NCBI RefSeq assembly: GCF_016464305.1
Contig: NZ_JAEIOJ010000007.1
Coordinates: 310,001 to 374,000, forward strand
From: Umezawaea beigongshangensis
Lineage (GTDB): Bacteria > Actinomycetota > Actinomycetes > Mycobacteriales > Pseudonocardiaceae
Length of the DNA: 64,000 bases
Direction: 5' to 3'
The notes beneath the pieces were generated by a model, which ran no database searches, was not told the DNA's origin, and saw only the letters and a list, made by a program, of their open reading frames with translations. Positions 8,428-16,410 of this stretch are shown one piece after another (position 1 is the stretch's first letter; each line of letters opens with the position of its first letter). The translations under genes and the position numbers were made by a program.

Positions 8428-10569
8428 GTGGAGACCGCAGAGGCGGTGGCCAAGGTCGAGGCGTGGCTGCGCGCTGTGCACGGATCACGCGTGTCGGGTC
8501 TGCGCGTGGACCACGCGAAGGTGCGCCGCGTTCCCGAGGGCTGGTCCGTGCCCTACAACTCGGTGGCGTACCTGGACGGCGGCGACGCGGGCAAGGAGAT
8601 CTTCCCGCCGCCCCGGCTGATCGTGCGCGAGCCGGACGGGCAGTTGCGGGAGGCGAGCCCGCGCCCCGGCGGCGTGAGCGTGCCAGCGCGGACGCCGGGC
8701 CAGGGCCACTGGGCGGAGTTGGTCGACCCCGAGGTCGCCGAGTCCGGCCTGGGCCATCTCGGGGTGCCGGACATGGCCGTCGGCGGCTGGACGTGGATCG
8801 CCCCCGACGGCACGCGGACCGACGAGGAACGGGTCAACCACCGCTACCGCACCGGTCCGCTGCGCATGGGCCTGGAGCACCCGGTCAACGAGCTGGAGTG
8901 GATGCTGCTGTTCGCCGAGGTGAGCTGGCTGGACGACGAGCGGTTGCTCACGGGTCTGACACAGGTGGAGGTCCTCCTCCCCCTCACCGGAATCACGGGC
9001 CGTCGACACGCGGAGTGGTACCCGGTGCACTCGTCCACCCGGCAGCTGCCACCGGACACGACGCAGTGGCGACGGGTCGACCTCGCGACCCTGGTGTCCG
9101 AGTTCTCCACACCGACGATGCTGGCCTTCTACGGTCCGGCCTCGATTCAGAAGGTGTCGTCGGCCGACCTCGTGGCGGCGCTGGAGCGGTTCCCCCGGCA
9201 GCGTCCGCCCGTCGACGTGATCGAGTCCAGGTTCGAGGTCGGCGAGGAGCCCGCACGTCTGGCACGGGAGATGACGGCCCGGCTGGGCCTCCGCTCCCCG
9301 GCGGAGGTGCCCGAGCACGAGGCCCGCTACGCCCGGACGAACGGCTTCGAGCTGACCGACGACGAGGTCCGCCGGACCGTGATCGGGAATTCGTGGGAGC
9401 AGTTGGTCCACGAGACCGGGGACCCGCGGCGCTGGCCCTCGGACCTGGCCGCCAACGGCCTCCGACCGGTCTACGACGACGACGGTCGTGTCACGCCCCA
9501 GGTCGACGCGTTCGGCAAGTACTGCGTGCGCGCGCCGAAGGGCGTCCGGTACGGCTACCGGTGCGTGACGGGCGCCGTCGTCGGCTTCGCACTGGGCGAG
9601 ACGCTGGGGCGGGCGGTGGACGCGCTGAGTCTGGACGAGATCCGCGCCCGCTTCGGTCCTCGCGGGATCCGCGACCTGCTCTCGGGTGAGCTGGGCCCGC
9701 TGACCCAGCGGTTGATGTTCCTCGTCGAGGGCGTGATCCGCAGCCGTCACACCGAGAGTCCGGCCGACTCCGCGCTGCTCGCCGACGCCGTCGAGGGCGG
9801 TCTGCTGCGCTGGCTGCACACGCAGGGCCAGCCGGTTCCGCGCGAGGCCGACGGGTGGCTGGTGCGCGTGGCGGGCCTGCACGCCGACCGGCTGCCCGAC
9901 GCCGACGACCTGGCCGCGGTCCGCGCGCTGGTGCGAGGCGAGCGTGGAACCGGCTCCGGCGCCACGGCGCTGCTCGCGGCCCTGCCCGCCGCCCTCACCG
10001 AGGGTGGTGCCAGCACCAGGGTGAGCGGGGGCGTGCGCGCAGCGGCGCGGGTGATCGCCGGAGTGACCCACCGGGCCGACGCGGACACCACCCTCGTCGA
10101 GTACCTGACCGGGCTCTTCCAGCACGTCCTGGCCGACGAGAACAACCGGACACCGCTGTGGATGACGGCCCGCGACGTGCGCGTCGAGGGTGCGGACGTG
10201 GCGGCGGCGTTCCCGGACTACGCCAAGTTCGGTCTGCTGGACGCCCGCGATCCCGAGGAGTTCGGCGCGGGACGCGACACCGCGACGGTGCTGCGCCAGA
10301 CGTTCGCGGCGGTCGGCGGGTGTGAGAACCGGCCCCGGGTGGCGCTGCTGCGCGCGGTCAACCACTCCGGGCGCAGCGCGCTCACCGGGGCGCTGGCGGG
10401 TGCGCTGGTCGGCGCCCGCGCCGGCATTCCCGGCCTGCCCGCGGCGTGGCTGGAGCGGCTGGAACTGCGCCACCTCGTGGAGAACCTCGCCACGGACGCC
10501 TACGAGCACTTCAACCGCGCCTCACCGCTGAAGCAGGGCAGGTGGGCGAAGAGGTACCCCGGCACGTGA
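8428..10569 (+). CDS. YrhB/Imm35-like protein fused to a degenerate ADP-ribosylglycohydrolase
   Basis: About 713 residues. Residues 1-75 resemble the YrhB/Imm35 immunity fold (AVAKVEAWL at the start, VAYLDG in the middle, RLIVREPDG at the end). About 85-290 is a second region with conserved tryptophans that I cannot name; it resembles type-VII-associated accessory proteins. From about 360 to the end lies an ADP-ribosylglycohydrolase fold: RYGYRCVTGAVVGFALGETL at the start, ALTGALAGALVGARAGIPGL near the end. The metal-binding motifs are degenerate: the expected TDDT is replaced by LTQRL, and the expected GD-x-D-(T/S) by NHSGRSAL. The protein is therefore probably not a classical Mg-dependent hydrolase. 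In a locus with an ADP-ribosyltransferase-like toxin, it is a good candidate immunity factor that works by blocking. Start GTG 8428 (GGAAGAGG ten bases upstream) is preferred over TTG 8419. Confidence 0.65.
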   Translation: METAEAVAKVEAWLRAVHGSRVSGLRVDHAKVRRVPEGWSVPYNSVAYLDGGDAGKEIFPPPRLIVREPDGQLREASPRPGGVSVPARTPGQGHWAELVDPEVAESGLGHLGVPDMAVGGWTWIAPDGTRTDEERVNHRYRTGPLRMGLEHPVNELEWMLLFAEVSWLDDERLLTGLTQVEVLLPLTGITGRRHAEWYPVHSSTRQLPPDTTQWRRVDLATLVSEFSTPTMLAFYGPASIQKVSSADLVAALERFPRQRPPVDVIESRFEVGEEPARLAREMTARLGLRSPAEVPEHEARYARTNGFELTDDEVRRTVIGNSWEQLVHETGDPRRWPSDLAANGLRPVYDDDGRVTPQVDAFGKYCVRAPKGVRYGYRCVTGAVVGFALGETLGRAVDALSLDEIRARFGPRGIRDLLSGELGPLTQRLMFLVEGVIRSRHTESPADSALLADAVEGGLLRWLHTQGQPVPREADGWLVRVAGLHADRLPDADDLAAVRALVRGERGTGSGATALLAALPAALTEGGASTRVSGGVRAAARVIAGVTHRADADTTLVEYLTGLFQHVLADENNRTPLWMTARDVRVEGADVAAAFPDYAKFGLLDARDPEEFGAGRDTATVLRQTFAAVGGCENRPRVALLRAVNHSGRSALTGALAGALVGARAGIPGLPAAWLERLELRHLVENLATDAYEHFNRASPLKQGRWAKRYPGT

Positions 10570-10604
10570 TCGCACCGGGAGACCTCCTCCCGCCCGGCAG
10601 AACC

Positions 10605-10636
10605 GCCCGCCACTCCGATTCACCGGAGTGGCGGGC
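10605..10636. terminator. Bidirectional terminator between convergent genes
   Basis: A perfect 13-bp stem (GCCCGCCACTCCG, 10605-10617, with its complement at 10624-10636) and a six-base loop. It lies between the end of the toxin locus and the end of the leftward WGxxG-type gene. Confidence 0.8.
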
Positions 10637-10687
10637 CGTTCGTGTGAGGACACGGCGAACTCGCAGCCCCGTCCGGAATCCCTCTCG

Positions 10688-10942
10688 TCAGCGCCCCGTG
10701 ACGTTGCGGTCGGCCACCTGGTGCTTCTTGCGCCCCGCCAGGCCCGCCAAGCCCGCCAGACCGAGCAGGCCCAGCAGGCCCCAGTTACCGCTGCTGTCGT
10801 CGTCGTTGGTGCTGTCCTCCTGAGCCGTCACCGCGGTCGCGGCGCGCGGCGTGGCCTCGTGGGTGGACGCCGAGGCTGCCGGCGCTCCCACGAGAGCTGT
10901 ACCGAGAACGAGTACCGCCATGGAGCGCTTCATGTTGTTCAC
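10688..10942 (-). CDS. Small secreted protein with a WGxxG-type C-terminal sorting tail
   Basis: 84 residues. The N-terminus (MKRSMAVLVLGTALVGAPAA, from codon 4) is a signal peptide with a likely cleavage after ASA. The middle is acidic (EDSTNDDDSSG). The tail is a tryptophan, a run of Gly/Leu/Ala repeats and then RKK, the arrangement of WGxxGxxG/CTERM-like anchoring signals: a hydrophobic stretch closed by basic residues. The function is unknown, but a membrane-anchored or processed surface peptide is likely. Start GTG 10942 follows AGGGAG (10948-10953) by five bases. The gene converges on the toxin locus, with a shared terminator between them. Confidence 0.65.
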   Translation of the reverse strand: MNNMKRSMAVLVLGTALVGAPAASASTHEATPRAATAVTAQEDSTNDDDSSGNWGLLGLLGLAGLAGLAGRKKHQVADRNVTGR

Positions 10943-11339
10943 GTCATCTCCCTGAGGCCGTGTTGTCCGAAAAAGCACGGATACCGCTGAAGGGACCTTC
11001 CACACTCCGACGCACAAGAACCACACGTTCGAGGGACATCTCTCACACCGTCGCAGGTGCACTGGTCTGGACGAGAATCAGATGAAGAAAGATGGTGACC
11101 GGTCACCTTCCTCGCACCTTCTACAACCGTGGAAGCGAGGGACCAGCCCCCGCTCCTGACACTGCCAGCGCTGTTCCACAAGTGCCATGACCAGAGCAAA
11201 CAGAGAACCCTCATGCCAGCCGGTGGCGTTCGCCGCCGTTTGAAGCCGTTGAGCGCCATCGCCCGACGTTCAGTTCCATCGCCTGCTCCAGTTGTGCTCC
11301 AGCAAACCCAGTGCGAAAGTCCTCGGCACGTCATCACAA
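10943..11339. other. Intergenic region with a 14-bp palindrome, left edge of the defence island
   Basis: No gene is supported here. The stretch is clearly less GC-rich than its surroundings. GGTGACCGGTCACC (11094-11107) is a perfect 14-bp palindrome that could be an operator. A 23-bp element at 11280-11302 recurs with three mismatches on the other side of the island at 30787-30809. Confidence 0.5.
11280..11302 (+). repeat. Island-flanking direct repeat, left copy (candidate att remnant)
   Basis: The element is CGCCTGCTCCAG, three bases, then TGCTCCAG. It matches 30787-30809 at 20 of 23 positions in the same orientation. The two copies bracket the 19.5-kb low-GC defence island and the integrase remnant. 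A match of this quality between two arbitrary sites in 64 kb could arise about once by chance, so the position is the main argument. Confidence 0.35.
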
Positions 11340-13181
11340 TCAGGCATGCTGGAAGTATCCAGGCACCTCTCCGGATGGTGCACCGATGAGCAACGCACGG
11401 TCCATGAAGCTGTTGTTCAACTCGCAGCTCGTCTCGGGAAGCAACACGCACGCGTGACACGCGGCGAGGTTGACGCTGTCCACTCCGCTGGCGCCCGATT
11501 CCATGCACAGAGGGTCGTTCGAGCACCACGACGCACGGACGAGGGCAGACCGCAATGTGGCGGCGAGGCGCTCCGGAGAGCCCTGCGCGACGATGCCGCC
11601 GAGGCTGCCCGCGGAGTCGCTGGTCGCGGTGTAGATGAGGATTCCGGCCATGACATCGCTCGCGTACAGGCGCTCTCGGAGCGCGGATGCGGGGTAACCG
11701 CCGTCGAGACTCCACTCGTTAATCAGAATGTGCGACAGCGTATGCAGCAATACGAAGCGCGGCGACACAGGTGACGCAAGGGCCCTTGTCCTGGCCGGAT
11801 TCGCCGGAGTTCGTTCCTTGATGAGAGCAAGGTGGTTGCGGCGGATCTGCTCACTGTGAGCGATCACCGTGGCCTGAGTCTCCCACTGCCGCAAGCGATC
11901 TCCATCCAGCCGGAGAAAAACTCCTTCGCCCTTGACTTCAATCGCCGGCAGCCAGTTGATGTCGGGGGACAGGTGGAGTTCGGCGAGGCGTTGGTCAGGA
12001 GCGGCCTCCAGCGGAGCCACCCCACGGGTGAACCCCTCCAGCGCTCGAACCTCTCGCAGCCGCTTCACGAGCATGCTGTCGGAGAGGCCCAGCTCGTGCA
12101 CCGGGCTGAGATCGCCTTCCGGCCGCTCGCAGACGAACGGCTGCCAGTCCGACGTGCGGTGCTCCGGGTTGCCGCGACACAAGCGGTCGTACTCCTCCTT
12201 GCGCAACACCGCATGCGGATCGAGCGGGGCACCGCCGTCGTCGTTCGGAGCGGAGTTGTCCGCATCGATCTCGTGTGCACAACCGATCACCTCCTCGACG
12301 GTCACCCCCGCTCTCTTGAGAAGTCCCGGTCGCTGAGTGAAGTGCCAGCGGATGACCTCCTCGGGCGCCCCGATCAGCTTCTCCCGCTCGATCAGCGCGA
12401 GCACGCCCTCCCCCCATGGCGGGATCGACAACGCACTGCGCATCACCGGGTGCCACGCGGACGACGAACCTCGTTGCATGGCTCGGGGATGGCGTGTACA
12501 CGGCTGCGCCTTCGCCCCGTACAGCCACGGCCGGCGGCCTTCGCAACGGATACCGAGATCCCTGAGGGCCTTGACGCGGAACGCACCCTCCATCGACACG
12601 TCGGGCACACCACACGTGCAGGTCACGACGACGGACCGCAGCGACGCGGTATTGCCGTCCGTTCGCAGCGACAGCGTCCCGCCGCAGAATCTGCTCGGCC
12701 GCTCGTAACCCCGGTGCGACCACTTCCAGTAAGGGAAGTCTTCGATGTGCCCGTCGTCGCAAGCGAGCACAAATCTCGAAGGCACCAGATCTTCATGGCA
12801 GTCCGAACAGCGTGCGCTGCCCGGGAGGCAGTTAAAGTCCCCGTAAGGCTGGAGGACATTGCACTTCGGACAGGAGTAGAAGTCCGGAAAACGCCGCACT
12901 CGAACGCCGTCATTACCCCGGTCCGGATCAGGCGCCGGGGGGAGGTGGAACGACTTGACCCCGAGGACTCGGGCGAGTCTGCGTTCGAAGATCTCCGGTG
13001 CGTCGGCGATGTTCCACGAGTCGAGGCCGGCGACGATGAACGACTCGTTGTCGATCGCGATCATCGCTCCCACCCCGTAGGTGGTGACGAGCTGCGATCG
13101 ACGCACGGAGCCGAGCTTGCGCGCCCGGGGACGGGCCGGCGCTTCGGCGTTCCGACGTCGGGACGATGGAGGAGGGGTCAT
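11340..13181 (-). CDS. drmB: DrmB-like DUF1998 protein (DISARM component)
   Basis: 613 residues. The N-terminus has the DrmB signature: VRRSQLVTTYGVGAMIAIDN, then IVAGLDSW. Paired cysteines follow (SCPKC, ARCSDC), then LVPSRFVLACDDGHIEDFPY, also a strong family motif. The C-terminal DUF1998 part holds HTLSHILINEWSLDGGYP and a four-cysteine cluster (ASWCSNDPLC through ACHAC to SC), a likely zinc site. DrmB partners the helicase DrmA in DISARM, where the pair forms the core complex acting on incoming phage DNA. It is the last gene of a four-gene leftward operon, ten bases after the drmA-like stop. Start ATG 13181 with AGGGA seven to eight bases upstream is preferred over TTG 13205, which would overlap drmA. 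Confidence 0.85.
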   Translation of the reverse strand: MTPPPSSRRRNAEAPARPRARKLGSVRRSQLVTTYGVGAMIAIDNESFIVAGLDSWNIADAPEIFERRLARVLGVKSFHLPPAPDPDRGNDGVRVRRFPDFYSCPKCNVLQPYGDFNCLPGSARCSDCHEDLVPSRFVLACDDGHIEDFPYWKWSHRGYERPSRFCGGTLSLRTDGNTASLRSVVVTCTCGVPDVSMEGAFRVKALRDLGIRCEGRRPWLYGAKAQPCTRHPRAMQRGSSSAWHPVMRSALSIPPWGEGVLALIEREKLIGAPEEVIRWHFTQRPGLLKRAGVTVEEVIGCAHEIDADNSAPNDDGGAPLDPHAVLRKEEYDRLCRGNPEHRTSDWQPFVCERPEGDLSPVHELGLSDSMLVKRLREVRALEGFTRGVAPLEAAPDQRLAELHLSPDINWLPAIEVKGEGVFLRLDGDRLRQWETQATVIAHSEQIRRNHLALIKERTPANPARTRALASPVSPRFVLLHTLSHILINEWSLDGGYPASALRERLYASDVMAGILIYTATSDSAGSLGGIVAQGSPERLAATLRSALVRASWCSNDPLCMESGASGVDSVNLAACHACVLLPETSCELNNSFMDRALLIGAPSGEVPGYFQHA

Positions 13182-13191
13182 TTCGTCGTCC

Positions 13192-16100
13192 CTACCGCTT
13201 CTCAAGAAAGAGCGTCGACTCGACGTCGACGTCGCGAAGGCTCCAGAGGGTGTCCCAGCCGGTAACGCTCTCGTCGTCGACGTCGAATCCCTTCAACAGA
13301 GCTGGTTGCGTGGTGCCCCGCCTAGCCTCGTACACGAGGTTCGGCTGGTCCTGAGCTTCCTCGCGCCACCAGTCGATGAACTCGTCGAAGTGCTGACCGG
13401 TCGCATCCAGTTCGTCGGGATCAACCGAGCGGACACGATCGAGGATCACCGGCCGGACGGTCGACATGATCTCGGGCAGAAACAACTCGATGTCCGCGGC
13501 GGCCTGGTTGGGTGCCGACTTCGGGATCGTCAGCCGGGTAAGTGCTACGACGACGGCGTGGAAGCCTCGATCGCGGGCACGTGCCGAAAACGGCGTCACG
13601 CTCGTGGACTCGACCTCCCGGTAGAGAGCCGAGTGGAAGCCAGGGAAGTTCTCGTAGTGCGACCTGTCTCTTGATCGTGTCGAATTGAGCATGACTGCGA
13701 TGAGGCCGGGATGCCGACGCCCCACCCGGCTCGTGGCCTGGATGTACTCGGCCGTGGTCTGCGGCTGGCCCATGACGGCCATGAGTCCCAGCCGGTCGAT
13801 GTCCACGCCGACGGAAATCATGTTCGTGGCGAGCAGTACGTCCAGGACGTCCGCCTCGGGCCACCCGCGCTTCAACATTTTCAGCCGGCTCGGAATGGCG
13901 CTCGAATCAGCACGGCTGCTGAGCTCGATGAGAGCCGACGTCGACCGGGCGGCCCCGGATTCATCGCGCTTCGCCAGCAGTTCGAGGCGATCTTGCACGT
14001 CGTCGAGCACCTGCAACTCGGCGGCGGACAGCAGCCGCAGACTGTTGAAGTACCCGACGAGCGTCCAGTAGGCGTCGCGCACCTTCGGATCCGCCTCGAT
14101 GCGTGCCACCGCGTGAAACAGCGTCGCGTAGGTTCTTACGAGCAACGTCGCCTGGCTCGTCGCAGGGGTGAGCAGTCCGATGTAGCGACGTGACGCTTTG
14201 TCCTCCCGCGGAGTCTCGACGGCGAACCACGAGTCCCTGGCGTCGAGACCGGCAGGCGGGAACTGGGCCAGCTGCCGATCGAACAACGCACCCACCTGAT
14301 CGGAGGCGCGACGGATCGTCGCGGTCGACGCGACGATCTTCGGCCGATCGGCGAGGATGTTCACCGCCGTCTCGTAAAGGCCGGTGAGAGTCCCGAGCGG
14401 GCCGGAGATGAGATGGAGCTCGTCTTGGACGATGAGTTCCGGCTTCCGCACGTCCTTCCCCAGATCCCTGTTGAACAACGCTGCCGTCTCGGGCCGCCAC
14501 GGCATGGAGGCGAACTTGTCCACAGTGGCGATGATCAACGTCGGATGAGCGTCATACACCGCGTCATCCACCAAGTGGACGGGCAGACCCGCCCCCGTCC
14601 CGAAATCGCAGCCCGCGTTCGGGCACCGCACGAGCATCCGCACGAGGTCTTCCCGCACCTCGTAGTCATCGGGGCTCAGCGGCTCTCCACACCACGGACA
14701 GGAGTGGAGCTGCACAGGATTTTCTTTTTGGAGCGGCTTCTCCGGACTGGCACGCAACTCGTGGAGCTTGATGCGGGCGCGGTCGAGCTTGTTCGGGGTC
14801 GCCGACATGCCGACCCACATGCCGATCGACACCGGAGTCGTGCCGAGGTCGTGTTCCCGTTCGGCGCGAAGGCGCTCCATGGCGCAGATCAACGCCGCAG
14901 CGCGTTCAAACTGTTGAAGCGTCAACAGACGGAGGGTGTAGCGCATCAGAACGGTCACACCGACGCCGTTCTCACCATCGCGGAGCCGGCGGAGAAACAC
15001 CGTGAACGCGATCAATCCCAGGTAGGCTTCGGTCTTGCCGCCGCCGGTCGGGAACCACAGCAGGTCGGCGATCCGGCGGTCGTCGTGCTCTCGGTCGACG
15101 GTGCCTGTCAGGCAGAGCAGCATGAACGCGATCTGGAACGGCCGCCACCGCCCCGCCTCGGGATCCGGCTCACCCTCGCGCCCCCTCTCGATCCACTCCG
15201 CTCGGCTGCGTTGCCAGGCCATCGCCTGATTCGCCAGGCGGAACGCCTCGAACGGCAAGGGCCGCTCGGGGTCGGCCAGCAGTGCAACACCCGAACGCAT
15301 ACGACCGAGCGCCTGCTCGCACAATTGGACCTGCTCGAACGCGACCTCAGCGTGGTCGGTGCCCTCGAGCGCCAGTGCCTCCTGCTTCCGGGCCTCGATC
15401 CACTCCTCGTACCCGTCGAGCAGACCGGTGAGCGCACCGACGACTTCGCCGACGGTCCCGTGTCCGAGCCGGTGCATGCCCAGTGCGTCGTCGTCGATCT
15501 CGGGGTTCGAGTCGGTCAACAGCACTTCGTGGCTCGGTACGAGCTCGGTGCGGACGGAAGCGACGGCTGCCCGGCCCGGCATCGCGGTGCGGATCGGCGG
15601 AGGGGTCCAGTCCCACGCGACGGAGCAACCATGCCCGGTGGCGAAGTAGGGCGCGTGGCGGTGCAGCAACCGGCTTAGCGCGTGCTCGGCGTCCACCGCA
15701 CCGAGCGGCGCCTTCCGCTCGACGAACGGGCTGGCGCTGGCCGGGTCGAACACCTCCAACTCGGGTTGAAAGAAGCAGTAAGCGTCGTGGAGGTCGTAGA
15801 TGCCTGCGATCTGCGTGTTGACCAGCGTCACCGTCACGGTCACCGTGCCGTTGGCATCAGCGGGACGGACCAGAGTGCGCAGCTCAAGACCGACACGCAA
15901 GACATGTTTCTGCGTTCCGGCCGAGGTGACGTCGACTGCCACGGGCCCGTACTCCACAGGGAGCCGACGCCACCGCTCTCGCTGCTGCTCGGTACTGCGT
16001 GCCTCGCTCCGGTGCGGCTCCACGGGCGCACCGTCTTCGTCCTCCGGCAGGTAGACCGCGCCCGATACCTTCACGCGTACAACAGCCGCGACGGCAGGAT

Positions 16101-16410
16101 CAACGCCGAACGTCATTCCCATGGACGACGGCTTGCGCCGGTTGGCGAGTGCGACTCCAAGATCGGCGACGCCCTGCTCGGGGTCATCCCCTCGGACGAC
16201 GTCGGGTGGTGTATCCGCGCCATCCTCTGCCGCGATCGGATCCGGCTCGACGACTTGAGGGAACAGCACACCAATGGGATACGCGGTGATCGGGGTGTCG
16301 GTCGCGAGGACTTCCTCCGTGCCGCCCTGCGGGCCGAGCAAGTCGGCCCGCAGGGCGGCACGGATTTCCTCACGCAGCGCGTAATGCGCGGCGTGGCGTG
16401 ACTCGGTCAC
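13192..16410 (-). CDS. drmA: DrmA-like helicase (DISARM component)
   Basis: 1072 residues. The N-terminus (IRAALRADLLGPQGGTEEVL, then YPIGVLFPQV) is characteristic of DISARM DrmA. The SF2 motor has Walker A in LLWFPTGGGKTEAYLG (about residues 435-450), a motif II variant VQDELHLISGPLGTL in place of DExH, SATI in motif III, and motif VI in TSRVGRRHPG. DrmA with DrmB translocates on and blocks phage DNA; established DISARM loci add methyltransferases and further nucleases or helicases. The start GTG 16410 overlaps the stop of the UvrD-like gene (GTGA), with GGAAGGA eleven bases upstream. Canonical drmC, drmD and drmE are not seen nearby. Confidence 0.85.
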   Translation of the reverse strand: MTESRHAAHYALREEIRAALRADLLGPQGGTEEVLATDTPITAYPIGVLFPQVVEPDPIAAEDGADTPPDVVRGDDPEQGVADLGVALANRRKPSSMGMTFGVDPAVAAVVRVKVSGAVYLPEDEDGAPVEPHRSEARSTEQQRERWRRLPVEYGPVAVDVTSAGTQKHVLRVGLELRTLVRPADANGTVTVTVTLVNTQIAGIYDLHDAYCFFQPELEVFDPASASPFVERKAPLGAVDAEHALSRLLHRHAPYFATGHGCSVAWDWTPPPIRTAMPGRAAVASVRTELVPSHEVLLTDSNPEIDDDALGMHRLGHGTVGEVVGALTGLLDGYEEWIEARKQEALALEGTDHAEVAFEQVQLCEQALGRMRSGVALLADPERPLPFEAFRLANQAMAWQRSRAEWIERGREGEPDPEAGRWRPFQIAFMLLCLTGTVDREHDDRRIADLLWFPTGGGKTEAYLGLIAFTVFLRRLRDGENGVGVTVLMRYTLRLLTLQQFERAAALICAMERLRAEREHDLGTTPVSIGMWVGMSATPNKLDRARIKLHELRASPEKPLQKENPVQLHSCPWCGEPLSPDDYEVREDLVRMLVRCPNAGCDFGTGAGLPVHLVDDAVYDAHPTLIIATVDKFASMPWRPETAALFNRDLGKDVRKPELIVQDELHLISGPLGTLTGLYETAVNILADRPKIVASTATIRRASDQVGALFDRQLAQFPPAGLDARDSWFAVETPREDKASRRYIGLLTPATSQATLLVRTYATLFHAVARIEADPKVRDAYWTLVGYFNSLRLLSAAELQVLDDVQDRLELLAKRDESGAARSTSALIELSSRADSSAIPSRLKMLKRGWPEADVLDVLLATNMISVGVDIDRLGLMAVMGQPQTTAEYIQATSRVGRRHPGLIAVMLNSTRSRDRSHYENFPGFHSALYREVESTSVTPFSARARDRGFHAVVVALTRLTIPKSAPNQAAADIELFLPEIMSTVRPVILDRVRSVDPDELDATGQHFDEFIDWWREEAQDQPNLVYEARRGTTQPALLKGFDVDDESVTGWDTLWSLRDVDVESTLFLEKR

